From contig JAQFWX010000019.1 in assembly GCA_027605045.1 (NCBI GenBank), forward strand, positions 186,001 through 250,000: a stretch of DNA of 64,000 bases, read 5' to 3'. Each line of letters opens with the position of its first letter. Positions within the stretch are counted from its first letter, which is position 1. Position numbers and translations under genes: made by a program. Origin of the DNA: Phallus indusiatus. Its lineage: Eukaryota > Basidiomycota > Agaricomycetes > Phallales > Phallaceae. This document shows positions 48,008 to 61,085 of this stretch, in pieces. Below the pieces are notes generated by a model. The model searched no databases. It saw nothing but the letters and a program-made list of their open reading frames with translations, and was not told the DNA's origin.

Positions 48008-48305
48008 AAGAAGTCCTAGACATTGCACTGTAATGAACTTTCGTTGTCTTGTACTATTTCTCACTTACCTGGCTGTAAATGCTTGTGATTGCTGAACCTG
48101 ACCACATATGTATAGACTGTGAATTTGTACTGAGTATTTTTGTGCTGACTGGACAAGAGACGATCGTTTTTTGGTACCCGTTTTTTGCTTCCGCTGAGCC
48201 CACGTCACTGTGACAGCGACGCGATCGTGCATCCTCGATCAGTGAACCACGGCAACCTCGCGTTGATATTTAAAATCTTTTTCATTCGATATTTCTAGCC
48301 GCATT

Positions 48306-48903
48306 ATGTGGAGGAATAAGAATAAACCAAGGCTTTATCTGGCGTTTTATGATCTCGGCGAGCCTCTTGGGGAAGACGACAGAGGAGACAGATATCACAC
48401 GGCTCTTGTTCTCATACCAAAATCTGCAGATCCTAAAGAATCTCAAGCGTGGATTTTTCATGTAAAATCAATCTTTACTCCCGATGGACCCGCCTGGACA
48501 TTTCATGCTTCTCAAACGAGGAATAGGAATTTCCAGCTGGCGTATCTTTGTTTACTTGCCAAGTGTTCAAGTACTGTTACTGGACCGGTGTTGAAGGATA
48601 TTTTGGAGAAAGTGCCTGTCATGCGTGATCAGCCTGATTGGCAGTGTATGAATTGGGTTTGGGGAGCAATGCGGGTTAGTTACACGTCTTTTCGTATGTT
48701 TCTTTTTCAGCTGAATCTCGTGACAGGCTCTCGTTGACGAGGGTATTATCGATTTGGGTGGTTCAACGCCTGAATCAGTATGGAAACTCGCAAGAGCATA
48801 CGTAAATGCACGAATGGAGCCTCCTGATTTGAAGAAGCCCGTACCTACTATTGATATCCGCGGAAAAGAGTTGGCATCTGAAGTTGCCGCTTTGGAGACA
48901 TAA
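48306..48903 (+). CDS. Small uncharacterised basidiomycete protein
   Basis: Starts MWRNKNKPRLYLAFYDLG at 48306. Conserved-looking features are YHTALVLIPKS, AWIFHVKSIFTPDG (a beta-rich head), then DQPDWQCMNWVWGAMRAL with a single intron inside, and LDEGII-like helix text. It ends LASEVAALET. The pattern YHTAL...P...FH(V/A)...W...C..WV is found in a fungal family of unknown function (possibly that annotated as DUF6914; not checked). No signal peptide or membrane segment. Confidence 0.75.
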
Positions 48904-49669
48904 CCGGTTGCGACCTGAGCGTTGTGGTTCTTCTTCCGTCATTATTTCCGTGCTTAACCATTTCTGTGTTTGGAGTCATCTATGGCTTTCACCGTGTTAA
49001 AAACGAGCAAAAGGCCGCTCTATCTCGTTATCAGTTATTGACACGTCGTGTTCTCCGTTCTCGGTGGAGGGTCATATCATGCCTCAAACCCTTCGTGATC
49101 GCCATATATTTTCTTTCTTGCATGACACATCCGTGCGTCGTTTCCCAGCGGCAACCCATTCGAACATCACCAACCGGAGATAACCCTCCAATACAGGGCG
49201 ATATACTATTGTCTTTTCGGAGATCGACAATCATATCATATGGATCGTTATTTCGGGCTCTATAGCAACAGATCTTCTGATACAAAGTCACCAGCCGCTA
49301 ATCCGCTGTCGCATGGTTTGCGACGGAGCATGCATTTATCTGTTTCGAGACAGTAGTCATTGCTGCCTAGTTAATGGCTGCGCTATCATATGACGCATCT
49401 ATAGATATACGAAGCTATTTACGTGCCAATAGAAATGGACCTCAGATATTCAAGCTTCGCAGATTGCGTTATTCTTCTCTTAGCGTCCAGACCCAAAGTC
49501 AGTAGCATGTGTAAGCATGTCTATCTTCTTTCGCACGAACCAATCCGGAATCACCGAAGAGGATGAAATACCCACACTGACCCACGGTGTACGAGCATAA
49601 AAGAAGGAACATACACGATCGTAGAGAGTCAATTCAACTCGAACCACGCATTATACTCAGGCCTTGTTC
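48904..49669. other. Intergenic, 5' flank of the S33 hydrolase gene
   Basis: Open frames at 48924-49265 (plus) and 49031-49291 (minus) overlap each other and have no family features. Confidence 0.5.
49597..49603 (+). promoter_or_regulatory. Probable TATA element of the S33 hydrolase gene
   Basis: ATAAAAG lies about 70 bp upstream of the ATG at 49670, a normal distance for a fungal core promoter. Confidence 0.45.
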
Positions 49670-50608
49670 ATGTCGCAGCTTACACCGATAAAGGAAGGCG
49701 AAGTGGACTTCCACGTTCCGACAGCGGGCAAGCCGTGTAAGACTTGGTACAAAGTTGTCGGCGACCTGGACGATCCAAAGCATAAGCGACCGCTTGTCGT
49801 GCTTCACGGTGGTCCAGGCTCGTGTCATCTGTATCTGCTTCCATTCGCAAGATTATGGGAGACGCATACGATTCCCGTCATTCTCTACGATCAAATCGGC
49901 AATGGCAACTCTACCCATCTGCCGGAGAAAAATGGCGATGTCTCATTCTGGACCGAGGAGTTGTTTAGGAATGAGTTGGAGAATCTGTTGCAGCAGTTGA
50001 AGATTGTTGATGATTATGATCTCGCTGGTCAATCATGGGGTGGCATGTTGGGTGCAGCATTCGCGACGTATCGGCCGAAGGGCCTGAAAAGGCTTATCAT
50101 AACCAATTCGCCCGCTTCGATGGAACTATGGGTCACGTCTTCAAATAAGCTTAGGCTGACGTTACCAGAGGACGTACAGGCTACGCTTTCGAAACACGAG
50201 GAGGCTGGGACGACGGATAGCAAAGAGTACGAAGAAGCCAACCAGATCTTCTACCAGCGACATTTATGTCGTGTTGATCCTTGGCCCAAGGAGTTGTTAG
50301 ATAGTTTCGAAGTTATGGCCAAAGACAATACAGTTTATATGACAATGAACGGACCGAACGAATTTTTCATTACTGGATCACTCAAAACGTGGAGTGTTAT
50401 CGACCGTTTACACAACATCAACGTACCCACGTTAGTTATCAACGGAAAATACGACGGTGCGCAGGACGAGGCTGTTTTCCCGTTCATTATCAATATCTCG
50501 AAATGCAAATGGGTCCGGTTTGATTCATCATCGCACCTTCCTCAGTTTGAGGAACCGGAAAGATTTTTCGAAGTGGTTGGGGACTTTTTGGCGCACGTTC
50601 AGCCCTAA
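49670..50608 (+). CDS. Proline iminopeptidase-like alpha/beta hydrolase (peptidase family S33)
   Basis: Intronless, 312 aa from MSQLTPIKEGEVDFHVP (the frame opens at a TTG two codons earlier; the ATG was chosen). S33 hallmarks: oxyanion motif HGGPGSCHLYL, VILYDQIGNGNS, nucleophile elbow DLAGQSWGGMLG, acid Asp in INGKYDGAQDE, catalytic His in SSSHLPQFEEPERF. Also WTEELFRNELENLL and a helical cap (TSSNKLRLTLPEDVQATLSK). Family members cleave N-terminal proline or act as amidases/hydrolases; the exact substrate is not readable. No signal peptide, so likely cytosolic. The lack of introns contrasts with its neighbours but is not unusual for this family. Confidence 0.92.
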   Translation: MSQLTPIKEGEVDFHVPTAGKPCKTWYKVVGDLDDPKHKRPLVVLHGGPGSCHLYLLPFARLWETHTIPVILYDQIGNGNSTHLPEKNGDVSFWTEELFRNELENLLQQLKIVDDYDLAGQSWGGMLGAAFATYRPKGLKRLIITNSPASMELWVTSSNKLRLTLPEDVQATLSKHEEAGTTDSKEYEEANQIFYQRHLCRVDPWPKELLDSFEVMAKDNTVYMTMNGPNEFFITGSLKTWSVIDRLHNINVPTLVINGKYDGAQDEAVFPFIINISKCKWVRFDSSSHLPQFEEPERFFEVVGDFLAHVQP

Positions 50609-51030
50609 TCGTAAGTTTGGGATCTAAATTTGCCATTTCTGTGCTAGGTTTCATTTGGGTTGATACATGTATCAGCATAGAGCGAAACCCTGATGATGCA
50701 ATCAAACATTTACTGCCACTTCCCTGTCTTACTATTTAAAGGCAATTCACCGGACAAGTTGTTAGCTTTTATGAACGTCGAATGTACTAATATACCATTC
50801 GCATATATTTACTAGTTTTCGTTTGCCGTATAAAGCAATTTTGCGCGCTGGTAATCCTGTGAAAATTGGGGACCGCATTGCTGAAGTTACTGACATGGGC
50901 CGAAGCCGCAAACCCTGGTACCGACGGTCTCGGTCAGAAATGACCGAAAACCATGGAGTTGCCGTTCTACCTTTAAAAGGACCATAAATGTTACCCAATG
51001 TTACAACGAGGGCGATAACTGCTTCCAAGA
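50609..51030. other. Intergenic, S33 hydrolase to O-methyltransferase 1
   Basis: No coding signal on either strand; 5' flank of the methyltransferase gene. Confidence 0.5.
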
Positions 51031-52941
51031 ATGACTCTTTCCCAGCTTCGCAATCTTGTAAACATCTTGACCGACTCCCTCACACAATTAGAACAAGCAT
51101 GCGAGAAGAATAAGACTTCCGTTCCAGACCTTGATGAGCCATTTAGCCCTTCTAGTGAAGCTTTCAGGAAGGATCCAGTCGCGGCAGAAGCAGCGAATAT
51201 CATAGGCACTGCAGCGCTGCATATATGTGATATCGTCAACCCGCCTACGAACTCACTTCTTGAGGCAGTGGGAGGAGTAAGTCATGGTACGAATATTATG
51301 ATTATCATTCCTGATCGATTTGTATAGCCCAACAAAGCGGCCGCTCTCCGTGTTTGCCTTGAATCACATGTGGCTGAAGTTCTTCGAGATGCTGGGCCTC
51401 AAGTCTGTTACCATAAATGTCTATGAACGGATACACTCAAACTGATAGCATGTAGGGGCTGCATGTGAAGGATATAGCCGCACGAAACGGACAGGACCCT
51501 TCCAAACTAGGTAAAAGAGAAATCTTTTATAATAACATTTAGTGGTTGTGTATAATTCTTCCCAGGTGGTTGCCTGCGGTACTTGGCGACATATCACATT
51601 TTCAAAGAAATCACACCGGATGTGTTTACTCATACTCGAATTTCTTCTTTATTGGATACCGGGAAATCCGTCGAAAATTTGCTTGCTCAGTGCGTTTATC
51701 TCCCAGTTCATATCTTTTATTCGCTTGATTATGTTGAGATTGCAGTCCCGAGCAAAAACACAAAGATACCTCTGGACTGGTGGCTTTGATAGCTTTTCAG
51801 TGAGTGATTCGATCATTCCGCGAGTTATCTCAGCCTATACTTGTACATTTTGATAATAGACTGGACGAAGGCATGAAGTCGGCTACATATTTATGGGAGA
51901 TTCTTTCCGATCCAGCTACTGTTAAATCCAATGAACCTTCGGAGTCGGCATTTACCAAATACGTTGGAATGGGAAAAACGTTTTGGGAGTATTATGCTGA
52001 TCCTGCGCAGTCATTCAGAAACGGTCGGTTCAATATCGCTATGCACGGTATCCAAAGATTGCAGCCTCCTGAAATCATGCTTTCCGGTATGGCCTTTCTC
52101 TTTTGGTAGTTTTTATCCATTCAAATTTCTCTTGTACTGGTTAGTCTATGACTGGAAGAGCGTTCAAGCCGGTGCTGTCATCGTAGATGTCGGAGGGGGC
52201 GTAGGGACTACACAGTTATGCTTGGCCAGAGATTTTCCTCAATTCAAAATCATCATCCAAGACAGGCCAAATGTAATACAAGATGGGATCAAGGTAAGTG
52301 TCCGCAACTTTTTTAAATGATGGCAACTCAAAGTTTATTAGATGTGGAATGAGAGGAACCCGGATGCGCTGCGGTCCGGCAGAGTAACGTTTGAAGGTGA
52401 GCTGATGTGATACAAAACGAGCCAATACCTGATATTACATCCAACAAAGCGCATGACTTTTTCGGACCCCAACCAAATCGAAATGTCTCTTTCTTCTTCC
52501 TTAAGCAAATCCTCCACGACTGGCCAGATAAATATTGTAACAAGATTTTGACACAACTACGAAAAGCTGCCACCCCAAATACAAAGCTTCTGTCCATGGA
52601 TAGCGTAATACCGTATTCTTGTCATGACAATTCCTCATACGCATTCCCCGGTGCTACTCCCGACGAAGCTCCCCCTCCACTTAAAGCCAACTATGGAGCG
52701 ATGAATGCAAACGGATACCGTGTTGACTTGACGGTATGTATTCAATTGACATTTGTTGAATCATAGGCTAATCTAGTAATAGATGCTGGCTTTGTTCAAT
52801 GCCAAGGAAAGAACTGTAGGCGATGCTGTAACTCTGTTCGAGAAGTCTGGTTGGAAGATAGTCGAGATACATCGTCAACAAGGAGCTCAAGGCGCATATT
52901 TACAATGTTTAGAAGCAGTACCGATTGAGGTTACCAACTAA
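51031..52941 (+). CDS. Class I SAM-dependent O-methyltransferase, tandem copy 1
   Basis: Fungal O-methyltransferase of the plant-COMT-like type. The N-terminal helical/winged-helix dimerisation part reads LVNILTDSLTQLEQACEKN, DPVAAEAANIIGTAAL, GLHVKDIAARNGQDPSKLGR, RYLATYHIFKEITPDVFTHT. The substrate-pocket region is KYVGMGKTFWEYYADPAQSF and FNIAMHGIQRLQ. The SAM-binding glycine motif is GAVIVDVGGGVGTTQL, then FKIIIQDRPNVIQDGI. The catalytic His segment is FFFLKQILHDWPDKYC. C-terminal: LALFNAKERT, FEKSGWKIVEIHRQQ, ending CLEAVPIEVTN. At least eight introns. About 45-50% similar by eye to copy 2 downstream. The substrate is unknown; no P450, PKS or NRPS lies nearby to suggest a pathway. Confidence 0.88.
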
Positions 52942-55494
52942 AAAGAATATGGTGCTTTGAAGTGGCTGATTGAAACACTATATAGATAATTGAAATTGTA
53001 AACTTGTGTCTGATCAATATAAATTCATTTTCAGGATATAGTTTTCCTCAACAGTGGTCACTGTTGAGTCCACACAAGTTCAGTCTTATATGTATTGTCA
53101 GGTGACTCCGGGCCGCTCAGCCGAGTCACGCAGGTAACGCGTGGTAACAACATAATCCCAAAAAAATTGTATCGAGCTTTCGTCGCGTCTCTTCTCCATG
53201 AAATCATGTTTAGCTGGGAAGGGCTTACGACCCGAAAGCATTGTTTATCTGAAGGTACGCGGTTGATATTTTTCAGTATGTCGGGTTGTCCTCATTTAGT
53301 ACAGATTTATATATTTATTTAAGCCTATTATTGCTCATAACCAATGGTCTTGTGTCTATCTCAATACTGACTACAAGGAGCACAGCTGACGCCTTGGATT
53401 TGGAACATTTCACGCCCTGATATATTCCCAACCTAAAAATGGGTGACTGGCGTGTCTTGGGTTATCAACGAGGAAGTCAATGCACAAGGCATGAATACAT
53501 TGGCATCGTGTACAATATAATCAAGCAATGCCAGCTACGTCGATACCGGCAGTTATCGGAATCACTCAAGTAATATAAGTGAGCTTAAAGCGGGGGAACG
53601 TTTTAGCAGTACCTAGCCATTCTGAAATGCGCAGTTTTTTCCTCTTGGATCTGAAAAAGAACCTGATAATTGGAACCTATGTGTCGGTAAATCTTTACGT
53701 TTGCTTTAACTCTCTAAAGATTACTTAGAGCTCTCCCTGATCCATTTCGCTTAGAACTCTAGTTATTCCCAAAGAAACTCCCTATGACTGGTCGAAAGAG
53801 TTGCATGATTACTCTGATGGTCAGTTCTCACGTTCGAATTGCTATGTTCTCCCAGTAAAATACTTCTCATTGAGTGGAGCCATGAAAACAAAGCTGCCTT
53901 TTGGTTCTCAATTTCCCATTGAACGAAACAGCGCAAAGCTTACGAAACTTTTTAAGGCAAGAAGTTTGATCACTTCTGTCAAGGAAGCCGGAATGATCAA
54001 CCTGACCTCAACTCAACCGTGGGCCTGAACATTTATCCACGAGGAGTTCAAAAATACTAAATGGAAGATGCATTTGCCCATTAGAATGCGTATACTAGGC
54101 GATATTGTACATAACCCTCGACGCTCACGGAGAGGACGTCCAATCCATCCACCATAATTTCTGGGTCAGTGGCTTTGAACCCAGTGGTTAGTTACCATGT
54201 TGCAGCTTTTGCGCCTCAGCTGCGACAGGCGTGCCAATGCACGTGGTAATTCTTCAATCTTTGAAACTTCATTGTAATTTCTTCCCTCTTGGCATCTTCA
54301 GTTTCCGACAGGTAAGATATAATCAAAATGATGAGTCGGAATCACGTTCAACCTGATACAGCTTATTGGCGTGAGATGTTGAATAACTAACCGAAAAAAT
54401 GGAAAATTGACCCGCAAAGAAGCCGAGAATTCCCAACCCGAGGTACGTCTCAAAGAAACCTTTTCTTTTGCAGGTACTGAATTGACTCAAAGCATGCGAA
54501 TTTATATACACAAGCACGGGATATTTATTCGACGCGTGTATGAGAAACATTTTCGAGAAAACCTTTGACGCTGTTCGACATGGCGGTTCATTCAAAAATT
54601 TTTACAAACATTTCAACTTGTCGTTTGAAGATTCGATGCTCTTTAACTGTGAATTGCTTGCAGATAAGATGGCGAGTCTCAGAGTGGTATGTGACTATTG
54701 GTGTACTTTGACGTCCCGACCTAGAAATATGTAGGACACTTCGTCATGTTCCACAATGTTGTTCATATTATCTACTCAAACCTAATTTCTTCAAGCTAAG
54801 AATAACAGCGGTTAAAAGTGCTGCCGTGAATACCATTGCTTAAAACATAAAACTACGCACATCCAAGTCTTGAAACTACCAACCCCTATCAGCGGAAATT
54901 AATGAATTACACGTTGCATCACTTGGAGAATAAACAATTTATTGAGATATGTTTTTTAATTCCTTTTTTGTTACCGAAATAAATACTTATATTTTTATAT
55001 ATGTATATGCACCAACCTTTCCAAAAGACGCCCCGTAAAGAAGAGACCTAAAAATACAAGCTTGAGAAAATTTCCTTTTTTGTTACGCCTCAAAGTTTTC
55101 CCATTTTCTGTTGTTCGACAAGTGCCACAAAATGTCTCTGCAGCATGATTTACATTGCTAAGAAGCACCAAGACGAAGTCTCAATGACGCTTGAAAGCTA
55201 ACCAAAAGGAGGCCGTTGGTAGTAGGTAGGTTGGCAGTAGGTAGAACGTTACAATTTTCTTCTCACGATGACTAGCGCTTTGAAAACACTCCATTTTGTA
55301 TTCATGAGAAAGCATACTGAAGGCGATTCTCAAAAATCTTTCGGGTAATTTTAACTATACATCCAATGCTTCGGTTAGAACCAGACAAGTGCCATCGGAA
55401 TTGAGCCGGATGGATAGAATTGATATCAAGTGAATCCAACTGAAAAGAAAAGGCTTTAAAGGGTTAACAGGTTAATTTATATGAGCATTTCAAG
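52942..55494. other. Spacer between tandem O-methyltransferases
   Basis: 2.5 kb with no recognised gene. Open frames at 53801-54028, 54323-54595 (minus) and 54540-54734 show no family features and no methyltransferase motifs. AT-rich; contains a short tandem GTAGGTAGGTTGGCAGTAGG near 55220. Confidence 0.5.
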
Positions 55495-57438
55495 ATGTCC
55501 CTTGGATCCTCCTCCAGTCTTCGACAACTTCTTTCCCTCATAAATGATTCTGTTGCTCAACTGGAAAGTATATGTGAAAGAAATGGGACGCCTATACCTA
55601 ACCTCGATACTCCTTTTAATCCCAAATCTGAGGGTTTTCGCAAGGACCCCTTGGCCGCAGAAGCGGCGAACACCATTGCAGCTGCAGCTTTTCAGCTTAG
55701 CGCAATTGTTAGCCCACCCCCCGCTACCCTCTATCAAGTGGCTTCCGGGGTCTGTATATCAACCACTCTCGACCGAATGAGGTTTGACGGCCTATCTTGC
55801 AGCCCTGGAAAGCAGCGGCGCTTCGAATTTGCCTCGAGTCGAATGCTGTGGAGATAATACGCGAGGCTGGTCCAAAGGTCTGAGTTTGTCATTGGGTTGG
55901 TCGCGGAGAGCTCAAACATTTGTATTTCAGGGTATTCACGTAAATGCAATAGCCGCACAGAATGGACAAGACTCACGCATTTTGGGTAAGCCTCGAATCT
56001 ATGGGGTATCATTTCCATTGTCTTTGTCATTCTCCTCATTGTTTAAAGCTCGATGTCTCCGTTATATGGCAACATACCACATTTTTCGTGAAGTCAAGCC
56101 TGATGTATTCGCAAACAATAGAATTTCTAGTTTACTTGACACAAAGAAACCCAGCGAGGATTTGTTTGAGTTGTACGTTTTGCTGAACTCTTTTGTTATA
56201 TTTCAGCTAAAGTGACGACGGTACTGCTAACTTCAAGCCCAGAAAAAAAGCATGACAATACGAATGGACTGACCGCTTTAGTCAGTTACCAGTGAGTAGC
56301 CACTAAAAATTACGATCGCTACTGCTTCACATCTGCATTCGGAACTAGATTAGACGAAGGCTTCAAAGCAGCGTCATACGCCTGGGAAGCCTGCTTAGAT
56401 CCTAAGACAAAATTAGGAAACCCTAATAATTCACCATTCAGTAAATCTATTGGGAAGAAGGAATCCTTATGGCAATACTACGCTCGTCCAGAACAAACAT
56501 TTCGACGACAGAGATTCAATATTGCTATGCAGGGGATTCAAGCTTTGCAGCCCCCTGATGCAATACTTAATGGTTTGTAAATGACTTTATTTTCTGCTAC
56601 TAGGTTCTCTGAATCAGGGTGCTACTCTTTCTAGTGTATAAATGGAAAACTGTTCCACCGGGTTCTGTTATCGTAGACATCGGCGGTGGTATTGGCACGG
56701 CGCAGTTTCCCCTTGCTAGGGAATTTCCACACTTCAGGATTATTATTCAAGATACTCCCAAAGTCGTAGAGGATGGTATCGAGGTAGATGAGTTCATGGA
56801 CCTCTCAAATCCCGCCCTGATATTTTTCCAGCTGTGGAGCGAGAAAATGCCTGAAGCTCTGAAATCTGGAAGAGTAACTTTCGAAGGTAAAAGTATGCCA
56901 AACGTTTCTGAATTGCTCTAAATTGGTTGACAGCCCAAGACTTCTTTGAGCCCCAGCCACAACGCAACGTGTCTTTCTTCTTTCTGAAACAAATATTACA
57001 CGATTGGTCAGACGAATATTGTACTAGAATTCTGAAACAATTACGCAGAGCTTCCTCGAATCGTACTAAATTACTCTGCATGGATAGTATTATGCCGTAT
57101 GCCTGCCATGATCCTACTTCTAATGCAGATTCGAGTGGTTCCGTCATTCCCGGATCGAAACCACACGAAGCACCTCAGCCACTCCTAGCCAACTGGGGAC
57201 CGGTTAACTCGATGGGATATCGTGCAGATCTTGGGGTAAGTCTTGATCTAATTCAAAATCAAATCGTGTTTTTCGAAATATCGTTTTTGGAAAGATGTTT
57301 ATTCTTGTCAATGCGCAAGAACGCACGATTGGACATATGGTTAATTTATTCAATCAGTGTGGATGGAAAATTATCCAAGTTCACCGGCAAGAAGGGGATA
57401 AAACTTTTCTTCAATGTATAGAAGCTGTTCCGTTTTGA
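55495..57438 (+). CDS. Class I SAM-dependent O-methyltransferase, tandem copy 2
   Basis: Paralogue of copy 1 with the same exon order. N-terminus MSLGSSSSLRQLLSLINDSV, then FRKDPLAAEAANTIAAAAF, GIHVNAIAAQNGQDSRIL and RYMATYHIFREVKPDVFANN. The middle has RLDEGFKAASYAWE and SLWQYYARPEQTFRRQRFN. SAM motif SVIVDIGGGIGTAQFPLARE, FRIIIQDTPKVVEDGIE. Catalytic His in FFFLKQILHDWSDEYC. C-terminal: FILVNAQERTIG, FNQCGWKIIQVHRQE, ending CIEAVPF. It looks functional (no breaks in conserved exons). Tandem duplication followed by divergence suggests different substrates or regulation, which is inference. Confidence 0.88.
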
Positions 57439-58563
57439 AAGATAATTCTCGGGGAAATTTGTTCTCTTTTGTCACTTGGAATGTACGTGTATATATACGA
57501 CTTATAAGGGCCGAACCGAAATGTTCGATTCTTGGTACGAATAGCAAAGTCCTGGCATGCATTTTGTACAATTTTCTTGGTGTACATATATTGAGAGCGC
57601 GATGACTGTAATGCAAATAGTCGAAGTGGACGACTTGCTTGTTTAACCACAGTTCACAATCATATTCATCGGGCTGACTGTTTTGATATACCGTCGATAC
57701 TGACAGTGTCTTTGAATATTCATAATAAATACGATTGAAAATTTCCCTCAGAAAATGTATTCATTCAAATTCTGGTTTGTCTTAAAGGCGGCTCATAAGA
57801 GATAATCGCAAACGTCCCCCGAAAACTAATGGCCCACTGCCGCGTGAGCCCCTGTTATTAGGATATATTAGTGAATTGTTCGAGGGACTTCTTAAAGGTA
57901 ACCTTAGTTATTAATTCTATACTCTATTTGCCTATTTAGCTATTTATAACAGTGGCCAGCATGTGCGCACGTGTGTTTACACATATAGATATCGATTGTA
58001 ACGCCAATGGAAGTAGTTATGAGATTGTTGAGTGCTTCAGGCGCCGGGGAGATGCACGAGCTTCGCGGCTTTTACGAATAAACCATAACGAATTTGGCGT
58101 AGGCGCAGCGATAGGATAAAGACTGGAGCGTACATGTACATAGTTACAAACGCGCCGCGTTCGGCGAACTGGGAGTGATTGATGTGGCTTATACAATGAA
58201 ATTAACGAACCATTGATGTAGACCAATGTGTCCATTGAGTCTGGGTCATTATTGCTCCTTCAAGACAAGGGGAGGAAAGCGTGTAATAAATTGTCTGATT
58301 GGATTGTCCAGCGAATGCGTTTAAGGATTAGCGCGGATCGCCGAGATTTCACTGAGATCACGAATCAGTGCCTTTGCAAATATTTGCACGGGGACATATG
58401 GATGTCTTGGAATTGTCAAAGTTTTGAACAGGGGTGATTACCGGTTAACCTATCCGGTAAAATCACTTGTCCGGTGTTCGAAATATCAACAGGAACCATA
58501 AAATCTTCGATTAGAGGATGACCAGACAGAATGAATCATGATGGACGTTTTTTCAGTGGAATA
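57439..58563. other. Intergenic, O-methyltransferase 2 to CDC23
   Basis: No gene recognised; holds the 3' flanks of two convergent genes. Confidence 0.5.
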
Positions 58564-60859
58564 TTATTGTTGCGTATTAGTTAGCCGTAGTTTACGTAGA
58601 AATTCCGCTGCAATGACAGATTCTTCGACATTACTCCCAGCTATCTTCTCAGCATATTCCTTGGCTAGCTTGACGTTCCCACCACCCAAAGTAAAGTTAT
58701 ACCTTATCACGTAGATAGCACTCTTGGCATAGTCTGAGACAGGTCGTCCTTCAGCAATTCCTAATTCTACACATCTTCGATGGTAGGCTGCTGCTTCGGA
58801 ATGCTCTTCCAATAGCTCATGCAGACCGGCAATCCAAAGGTTTAACGTCGGTTCGCGTGCGTCTTGGCCGAGAAGAGCTCGTTTAAAGCACGAGATCGCT
58901 TCTCGAGGTCTGAAATGAACGTCGTTAGTGAAACGAGACGAAGAATTGAAGAGCAAGACATGCCTGTTGAGGTCTTGATAGCATGTTCCCATGGCTTGCC
59001 ACATTCGAACATCGTATGGCCGTAAAGCAACACCACGCTGATAGTAATACAATGCGTAGTTTTGCATGTTGAGCAATTCATATGCCTGACCCAACCCGTA
59101 CCACCCACGATAATCCTTTTTGTTGACGTCTGAATTAAGACTAATAAGAGACATACAATTATTCGTAATGAAATGTTCTTACCTACGGCCTTTCTATACG
59201 CTTCAACTGCGGCTTGTGAGTTCTTCAACTCGATGTACTCGTGACCCATTAACGTCAAAGCTGAAATACAGAATCGGTCTAATTGTATTGCCCGGCGGAA
59301 GTACTTTATGGCCTTTTCATGGTCCCCTCTCATACTATAATGGTTTCCTAACAAATGCTCAGAAAAAGGGAATCCCCTTTCACATATTGGTAAAACTCTT
59401 ACCTACTAAACAGCAGATCTCGGGTCGATCCTTGTCAAGACTGAGAAGTTCGTGAGCCAACTTAGATAGCTTTGTCTTTTTTTGCATCACGTATAGAATA
59501 TTCGAAAAAATATCAATATCGTCTATTCTGAAGGGATCGCGTATACGTATTTCGTCGAATACTCTCTCGGCGGCTTCATAATCTGAGGGTTTCAGGTTAT
59601 GTAAACAGGTAGCAATAAGTGAAATATCAGCATACCTCGTTGATGATAATGAATTAATGCCTTTTGCGTCATTAGAAATAGGCTTGCTGGAAATAATCTC
59701 AAAAGGGCATCTATGTTATTCAGTTCGCTGTCTCCGGGAGTGTGTAACTCGTTCATAAATCGAATATGGAATATGCGAGTTACGACATGAGCCGGAAAGT
59801 GTTTGGAAATACCAGTGTACTTCGAAAAAAATAAGCAAAAATCCATAACATGCTTTTTGTCTTACCTCCTCATGATCTTCCAAACATACCGCCAGCTGTA
59901 ACCAAGCACTCCAATTCCACGGATACAAATTAACAGATCGAATCAGACATTCGAGAGCCTCCGCTCGTCTCGAGACGCGGTGAAGTAAAAGGCCTTTCCT
60001 TTTTAAGGATGCAACTCAGTATACACTTGAGACGAAACATGAAGCAATCGGTACAAACAAAAAAAGTAAGAACGGATCCTCTACTTGGCCTATTGCATCC
60101 AATAGGGTAATCAAAAGTTCATTCAAAGGCCCGGGTGTCTGTTTCTTAGCAGCTGTAAGGAACAATTAGCGGCCGTGTTCGGTCAAGGATATTTGCTGTT
60201 GAACGCCCACCATCGAGTTTATAAAATGCAGCAATAGCTTTCTTCTCGGCAGCCTGTTACTCAGAGTTTGCATGAATAGATCTATCATATCGTGAGCACA
60301 GACTCACTAAATATTCACTATAGAAGGCAAGAAATCGTGATTGAGCGCTTTTGAAGCCGCGTAACGTATAGGAAACCCTATTGAATTCTCTAGAGTCAAA
60401 GAAACGTCTAGCCAAAGAATAGGCATCCTTCTCCTCGTCGGATGTCGGTATGTCCAATACTGTAGTACGGTTTAATGCAACCTCAGCGAGACCAGCCCGT
60501 TCGAAACTGGGTAGGGAGTCCAAAGGTTTGTTGCCTTCTTTCAGCTGACTGAGGGTGATCAAATCGGTAGGTGGTGAAGTGGATGTGATAAAGTGAGCTT
60601 CCGGAGGAGGCGGTGGTGGAGATTTTGGTCTTCTAATTGGAAAAGCCATATTTCGCTTAGCAGGAGGAGATTTCATTGAAGGTGTTTTGAGCGATGGCGA
60701 TAGACCAGCCAACATTTCTGCTGCCCTAGATTGTTTGAGTGGAAGGACATAAAAGAATTGTAACCAGTGAGATCTTTACCATTTTGAAGCTGCTAATAGT
60801 CCTCTTTCCGAGGTGTCGACTATGGCGTTGCGTAGGCCTTCTACACTTGACGCGTTCAT
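58564..60859 (-). CDS. CDC23: Anaphase-promoting complex subunit CDC23/APC8
   Basis: TPR scaffold subunit of the APC/C ubiquitin ligase. Starts [20 protein letters not shown] at 60859. An intron is followed by [20 protein letters not shown] and a Pro-rich linker ([15 protein letters not shown]). The N-terminal CDC23 domain follows ([35 protein letters not shown]). The TPR array includes [99 protein letters not shown] and [28 protein letters not shown] and RPETCC-like [13 protein letters not shown] are CDC23 signatures. It ends [15 protein letters not shown] at 58564. Introns are short; some borders near 60000-60300 are approximate. Confidence 0.9.
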
Positions 60860-61085
60860 TGTGGTTGAGAGACCAAGTGATAGACAATGGTGTGGTGACG
60901 CGTTACCGCGTTACACCCTGCATGTCACGCGCGAATACCCACAATCAATTCAAATTATAAACGTGTGTCCTTACTCACAGTAATTGAAAATTCATTTTAT
61001 GCCTGCAGGTACGAATGGTGAAAAGTGTGAAATGCAACATTGTGTAAGGAGATCATAGCAGTAATTATGAACACATAGTAGCGAT

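Noticed and set aside
53801..54734. Possible third O-methyltransferase relic between the tandem copies
   Set aside because: Checked for the GGG SAM motif, HDW and terminal EAVP segments; none present.
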